A DNA stretch of 64,000 nt, from the NCBI RefSeq assembly GCF_947501415.1, contig NZ_CANMVL010000010.1, positions 124,001-188,000 on the forward strand, given 5' to 3'. Of this stretch, positions 60,404-64,000 are shown piece after piece. The first letter of the stretch is position 1, and every line of letters begins with the position of its first letter. Source of the stretch: an uncultured Halomonas sp. GTDB lineage: Bacteria > Pseudomonadota > Gammaproteobacteria > Pseudomonadales > Halomonadaceae. Made by a program: the position numbers and the translations under genes. The notes under the pieces were generated by a model that saw only the letters and a list, made by a program, of their open reading frames with translations, made no database searches and was not told where the DNA came from.

Positions 60404-62407
60404 ATGAATGATTCGGACAACTCTCCTATCGTGCCCGGCAGCCAGGCGAGTCACGCCCGGCCGGTGCTGTGGCTGATCACGCTGGTGGCGGTGGGCCTGT
60501 CGCTGTTCCAGCTCTACTCCGCCGGCATCGAGCCGCTGGGACTCTTCTACCAGCGCAGCATCCACCTGATGCTGATCATGATGCTGGCCTTCCTGATGTT
60601 TCCGGTATTCGGACCGCGACGACCCCGTGGGCTCATCGGTTGGCTGCTCGATGCCACCTTCTTCGCCGGGGCGCTGGTCACCGGCGGCTACCTGGTGCTC
60701 TACCTCGACGAGATCATCAATCGTGCCGGCTTCTGGAGTCAGACCGATATCCTGGTCGGCTGCATCGCCACCGTGACCGTGCTGGAGGCGGCTCGCCGTG
60801 CGGTGGGTCTGGGCATGACGGTGATCGGGGTGATCGCCCTGCTCTATGCCTTCGCCGGTCCACGTGGCGACCTGCCGTGGCTGGGCGAGTGGCTGCCCGG
60901 CATCCTCGAGCACCGTGGCTACAGCCTGGATCGCCTGGTGGGCCAGCTCTACCTGGGGCAGGAGGGCATCTTCGGCCTGCCCATGGGCGTGGCGGCCACC
61001 TATATCTTCATCTTCGTGCTGTTCGGCGCCTTTCTCGAGATCACCGGCGCCGGCAAGTTCTTCATCGACCTGGCCTACGCCGCCACCGGCCGCCAGCGCG
61101 GTGGACCGGCCAAGGCGGCGGTGATCGCCTCGGCCGGCATGGGATCGATCTCCGGCAGCGCGATCGCCAACGTGGTGACCACCGGCGCCTTTACCATCCC
61201 GCTGATGAAGCGCCTTGGCTACAAGCCCCATCAGGCCGGGGGCATCGAGGCGGCGGCCTCCACCGGTGGGCAGATCATGCCGCCGCTGATGGGTGCCGGC
61301 GCCTTCTTGATCGCCGAGTACACTCGGATGCCTTACCTTGATGTGGTCAAGGTCAGTATCCTGCCGGCGATCATGTACTTCGGTACGGTCTACCTCTTCG
61401 TGCACATCATCGCCCTGAAGCAGGGCATGCAGGGCATGGCCAGGAGTGAGCTGCCGCAGATGCGCGACGTGATGTCTTCCGGCTGGCACTTCCTGCTGCC
61501 GCTGGCGGTGCTGGTGTGGCTGCTGGTGATGAACATGTCGCCGATGCGGGTTGGCTACTATGCCATCCTCACCATGCTGGCCGTGGCGGTGCTGCGCTTT
61601 CTGGTCTGGATGCTCTTCGTGGCCCCGCAGCAGGGGGAGCCGGTGACCGGAGAACGCCTGGCCACCGCCACCCGCAATGGTCTGCTGAAGCTGATGGAGG
61701 GGCTCGAGCTGGGGGCACGCAATGCGGTCGCCGTCTCCATGGCCTGTGCGGTGGCCGGCATCATCGTCGGGGTGGTGGGGCTGACCGGGCTGGGTCTGAA
61801 GTTCTCCTCCATGATGCTGGCCTTCTCGGGCGGCAACCTGCTGCTGGCCCTGGTCATGGTGCTGCTGGCCAGCCTGGTGCTGGGCATGGGGCTGCCGGTG
61901 ACTGCCAGCTATATCGTGCTGATCGTGCTGGTCGGCCCGGCACTGACCGCCGAGTTCGGCGTTCCGCTGCTGATCGCCCACCTGGTGGTGTTCTGGTACT
62001 CCCAGGACTCCAACGTCACGCCGCCCATCGCCCTGGCCGGCTTCGCCGGGGCGGCGATCGCCGGGGCCAAGCCGATGGAAACGGGCTTCCAGGCCTGGAA
62101 GTTCGCCAAGGGGCTCTATCTGATCCCGCTGTTCATGGTCTATAACCCCGAGATCATCATGGGGGGACCCTGGCCGCTGCTGATATGGACCGGGTTGACG
62201 GGCTTCCTCGCCCTGGCCGCCTTCGCCGCAGCGCTGGAGGGCTATCTGTTTACCCGCATGGCGTGGCCCGTTCGTGTGTTGCTGTTACCTGCCATCGTGG
62301 CGGTGTTCTACCCCAGCCTGATGGTGGAGGCCGCCGGGGCCGCGACGATGCTTGCCGTGATCGTCGGCAACTGGGTGGCGAGCCGGCGTGGCGCACTCCC
62401 CGCCTGA
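60404..62407 (+). CDS. TAXI-type TRAP transporter fused permease (DctQM fusion)
   Basis: 667 residues with about 17-19 hydrophobic segments: the N-terminal four correspond to DctQ, the rest to DctM. SAGMGSISGSAIANVVTTGA (about 243-262) is the DctM-family substrate/sodium segment, and LGMGLPVTASYIVLIVLVGP (about 490-509) is the repeat counterpart. HLVVFWYSQDSNVTPPIALA confirms the TAXI subclass. It forms a transporter with the preceding binding protein. A strong bidirectional hairpin follows. Confidence 0.94.
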   Translation: MNDSDNSPIVPGSQASHARPVLWLITLVAVGLSLFQLYSAGIEPLGLFYQRSIHLMLIMMLAFLMFPVFGPRRPRGLIGWLLDATFFAGALVTGGYLVLYLDEIINRAGFWSQTDILVGCIATVTVLEAARRAVGLGMTVIGVIALLYAFAGPRGDLPWLGEWLPGILEHRGYSLDRLVGQLYLGQEGIFGLPMGVAATYIFIFVLFGAFLEITGAGKFFIDLAYAATGRQRGGPAKAAVIASAGMGSISGSAIANVVTTGAFTIPLMKRLGYKPHQAGGIEAAASTGGQIMPPLMGAGAFLIAEYTRMPYLDVVKVSILPAIMYFGTVYLFVHIIALKQGMQGMARSELPQMRDVMSSGWHFLLPLAVLVWLLVMNMSPMRVGYYAILTMLAVAVLRFLVWMLFVAPQQGEPVTGERLATATRNGLLKLMEGLELGARNAVAVSMACAVAGIIVGVVGLTGLGLKFSSMMLAFSGGNLLLALVMVLLASLVLGMGLPVTASYIVLIVLVGPALTAEFGVPLLIAHLVVFWYSQDSNVTPPIALAGFAGAAIAGAKPMETGFQAWKFAKGLYLIPLFMVYNPEIIMGGPWPLLIWTGLTGFLALAAFAAALEGYLFTRMAWPVRVLLLPAIVAVFYPSLMVEAAGAATMLAVIVGNWVASRRGALPA

Positions 62408-62441
62408 CGCCACACCGTCGCATGAAGCGTGGCATGACGAA

Positions 62442-62474
62442 AGAGGCCCGCTCGGTTCCCCCGAGCGGGCCTCT
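62442..62474. terminator. Bidirectional hairpin terminator
   Basis: AGAGGCCCGCTCGG and CCGAGCGGGCCTCT form a perfect 14-bp stem with a TTCCC loop between the convergent TRAP permease and lipoprotein genes. Confidence 0.85.
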
Positions 62475-62506
62475 GTATGGTGCAGGGTTGGTGAAAGGCG
62501 CGTGAG

Positions 62507-63331
62507 TTACTGGGTCGAGGCTTCCGCTTCGGCCTCCGCCTCGGCTTCTGCCGCCACATCCGCCGTGGCATTCGCGGCTTCCTTGGTGGCCTCGGCCGTC
62601 TCTTCCGTGGCACCCAGTGCCATTTCCTTGGCCTCTTCGACCAGATTGCCGGCGGCATCAACCGCGTCGGCGGTCATCTCCTTGGCCGAGTCGACAACAT
62701 TGGCGGTGACGTCACCCGCCGCATCCAGGGCGCTGGCGGTTTCTTCAGCGGCCTCGTCGCCCGCAGCTTCCAGGTTCTCGCCGGCGGCCTCGGCGGCTTC
62801 TCCGGTTTCCTGAGCGATCTCGTCACCCGTGGCCTCGGCGGCTGCAGCCGCCTCACCGGCCTCCTGGGCGGCTTCGTCACCCGCGGCCTCCAGGTTCTCG
62901 CCGGCGGCCTCGGCGGCCTCTTCGGTTTCCTGGGCGACCTCGTCACCCGCGGCTTCGGTGGCTGCGGCGGCCTCGCTGGCCTCCTGGGCAGCCTCGTCAC
63001 CCGCTTCCTCCATGGCCTGACCTGCTTCCTCGGCGGCCTGTTCGGATTCTGCGCCGGCTTCATCCAGCGCCTGTTCGGTTTCGGCGGCGGCTTCGTCCAT
63101 GGCCTCACCGGCCTCGTCGGTTGCCTCGTCGAGCTCAGCTTCCGCGGCCTCTGCGGCTTCGGCGGTAGCGTCTGCCGACTCCTCGACGGCCTGTTCGGCG
63201 GACTCGGCTGCCTGTTGCGCCTCCTGCTTGGCGGCCTCCTCGTGCTGAGTCGTCTGGTCGTTATCGGAGTCGCAACCGACCAGCAGCAGCGAGCCGGCGA
63301 ATGCCGCGGTGAAAATCAGGGAACGCTTCAT
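62507..63331 (-). CDS. Ala/Glu-rich repeat lipoprotein
   Basis: 274 residues. A type II signal peptide ends in LLLVGC (Cys at about residue 20), so the protein is lipid-anchored. The rest is almost entirely Ala, Glu, Asp, Gln and Gly in short AAEAAGENLEAAGDEAA-like repeats, with a strongly acidic, long-helix or coiled-coil character and no cysteine or aromatic residues. Two 40-residue units (120 bp each) are near-identical. Function unknown; a periplasmic spacer, a cell-envelope tether like Lpp, or an acidic halophilic adaptation are possibilities. AAGGAG lies 7 nt before ATG 63331. Confidence 0.8.
   Translation of the reverse strand: MKRSLIFTAAFAGSLLLVGCDSDNDQTTQHEEAAKQEAQQAAESAEQAVEESADATAEAAEAAEAELDEATDEAGEAMDEAAAETEQALDEAGAESEQAAEEAGQAMEEAGDEAAQEASEAAAATEAAGDEVAQETEEAAEAAGENLEAAGDEAAQEAGEAAAAAEATGDEIAQETGEAAEAAGENLEAAGDEAAEETASALDAAGDVTANVVDSAKEMTADAVDAAGNLVEEAKEMALGATEETAEATKEAANATADVAAEAEAEAEAEASTQ
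62755..62994. repeat. 120-bp tandem repeat inside the lipoprotein gene
   Basis: Bases 62755-62874 and 62875-62994 are near-identical; for example CCAGGTTCTCGCCGGCGGCC recurs exactly 120 bp apart (62770 and 62890). Each unit encodes 40 residues, so copy changes keep the frame. Shorter degenerate repeats extend on both sides. Confidence 0.8.
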
Positions 63332-63567
63332 GGTTAGTCTCCTTCATCGAGTTTCAGGCGAGCTAGTCCAATATGCCCACACAGAAGCCACTGTAGCAGC
63401 CAATGAAGCACGCAGCATGCAAGCTTTTGTATGCTTTCGGCAACACCACAGTGCTAGACCCGGGCTGTCTGCATGGTCAAGATGACTGGGAAGGCCTGCA
63501 CCGCTAAAATGATCGGCTTTCCTTTTATTCACTCTTTTCCTGTAGGGGAAGTCCCGAGGAGCAGGCC

Positions 63568-64000
63568 ATGCAGTCCGCTACACAGACGCCGAAGGTCGGC
63601 GTGATCATGGGGTCGAAATCTGACTGGCCGATAATGGAACATGCCGTCGAGATGCTCGAGCGTCTGGGAGTGGCTTACGAGACTCGAGTCGTCTCGGCTC
63701 ACCGTACGCCTGACCTGCTCTTCGATTATGCGAAGTCAGCGGCCGAGCGCGGCCTCGAGGTGATCGTCGCCGGCGCCGGCGGCGCCGCCCATCTGCCGGG
63801 CATGGTGGCCTCCCAGACCGCACTGCCCGTGCTGGGGGTGCCGGTGGAGTCCAAGGCGCTCAAGGGTCTGGACTCACTGCTCTCCATCGTGCAGATGCCT
63901 GGTGGTATCGCTGTGGGCACCCTGGCCATCGGCAAGGCGGGCGCCACCAATGCGGGACTGCTGGCGGCGCAGATCGTGGGTCTTCAGGATGACAGGGTGC
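63568..64000 (+). CDS. purE: N5-carboxyaminoimidazole ribonucleotide mutase, partial at the window end
   Basis: PurE shifts the carboxyl group of N5-CAIR to give CAIR in purine synthesis. About 144 codons are in view; the last ones lie beyond the window. [20 protein letters not shown] (about 10-29), [15 protein letters not shown] and [15 protein letters not shown] are the class I PurE motifs, with the catalytic His in SAHRTP. GAGGAGC lies just upstream of ATG 63568. purK would normally follow downstream. Confidence 0.95.
   Translation, partial: MQSATQTPKVGVIMGSKSDWPIMEHAVEMLERLGVAYETRVVSAHRTPDLLFDYAKSAAERGLEVIVAGAGGAAHLPGMVASQTALPVLGVPVESKALKGLDSLLSIVQMPGGIAVGTLAIGKAGATNAGLLAAQIVGLQDDRV

Noticed and set aside
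60365..61981. 538-codon minus-strand frame opposite the TAXI permease
   Set aside because: A His/Gln/Gly-rich product typical of the reverse of membrane-protein codons; rejected.
1..64000. CRISPR arrays, prophage genes, tRNA or rRNA genes
   Set aside because: No direct-repeat/spacer arrays, phage structural genes or recognisable tRNA cloverleaf or rRNA sequence were seen on either strand.

Overview
The window reads as one stretch of a high-GC gammaproteobacterial chromosome, most likely Halomonas or a close Halomonadaceae relative. This is inferred from overall gene content: recC-recB-recD order, TRAP and TAXI transporters, glutarate hydroxylation and many short 4-nt gene overlaps. There are no rRNA or tRNA genes and no CRISPR array. 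Genes sit on both strands in compact operons. The clearest signs of transfer or decay are one IS3-type element, one IS200/IS605-type TnpB element, two dead host genes and a lower-GC HNH nuclease.

Layout. 1-5003: three signalling genes (a truncated membrane sensor, a PAS-PAS-GGDEF diguanylate cyclase, and a GAF-PAS-GGDEF-EAL protein whose obvious start codon is one base out of frame). 5055-14994: recC-recB-recD, transcribed leftward with ATGA overlaps, with palindromic repeat DNA translated inside recC and recB. 15150-22540: FMN reductase, a pirin gene killed both by an IS and by a nonsense codon, a flavin-reductase-like protein, a malonyl-CoA synthetase gene split by a TnpB element, and ogt. 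22678-36168: a sodium/solute symporter with its 43-residue partner, an EamA exporter, two LysR regulators, selO, mmsA, a lipoprotein, a peroxidase-related CMD protein behind a hexanucleotide repeat, an orphan HNH nuclease, and a TPP riboswitch driving a ThiV-like transporter and a Cys-less TenA.

36306-43947 is a single leftward eight-gene run: Lrp regulator, cysteine-desulfurase-like class V aminotransferase, FAD monooxygenase, two CMD/AhpD-like proteins and a complete DctPQM TRAP transporter. It looks like an uncharacterised uptake-plus-catabolism module. ilvD diverges from it. 45820-54028 holds a leftward TtrBCA/SrdBCA-type molybdoenzyme operon followed by a PhnD/PhnC/PhnE-PhnE ABC importer, plausibly a sulfur or selenium oxyanion reduction and uptake locus.

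54286-64000: an orphan XRE-type regulator, an APC permease, glaH and lhgO (glutarate to L-2-hydroxyglutarate to 2-oxoglutarate), a TAXI-TRAP transporter (binding protein, DUF1850, fused permease), an Ala/Glu-rich repeat lipoprotein, and the start of purE. The best candidates for undescribed biology are the Lrp-TRAP-CMD catabolic operon and the molybdoenzyme plus oxyanion-type importer locus.
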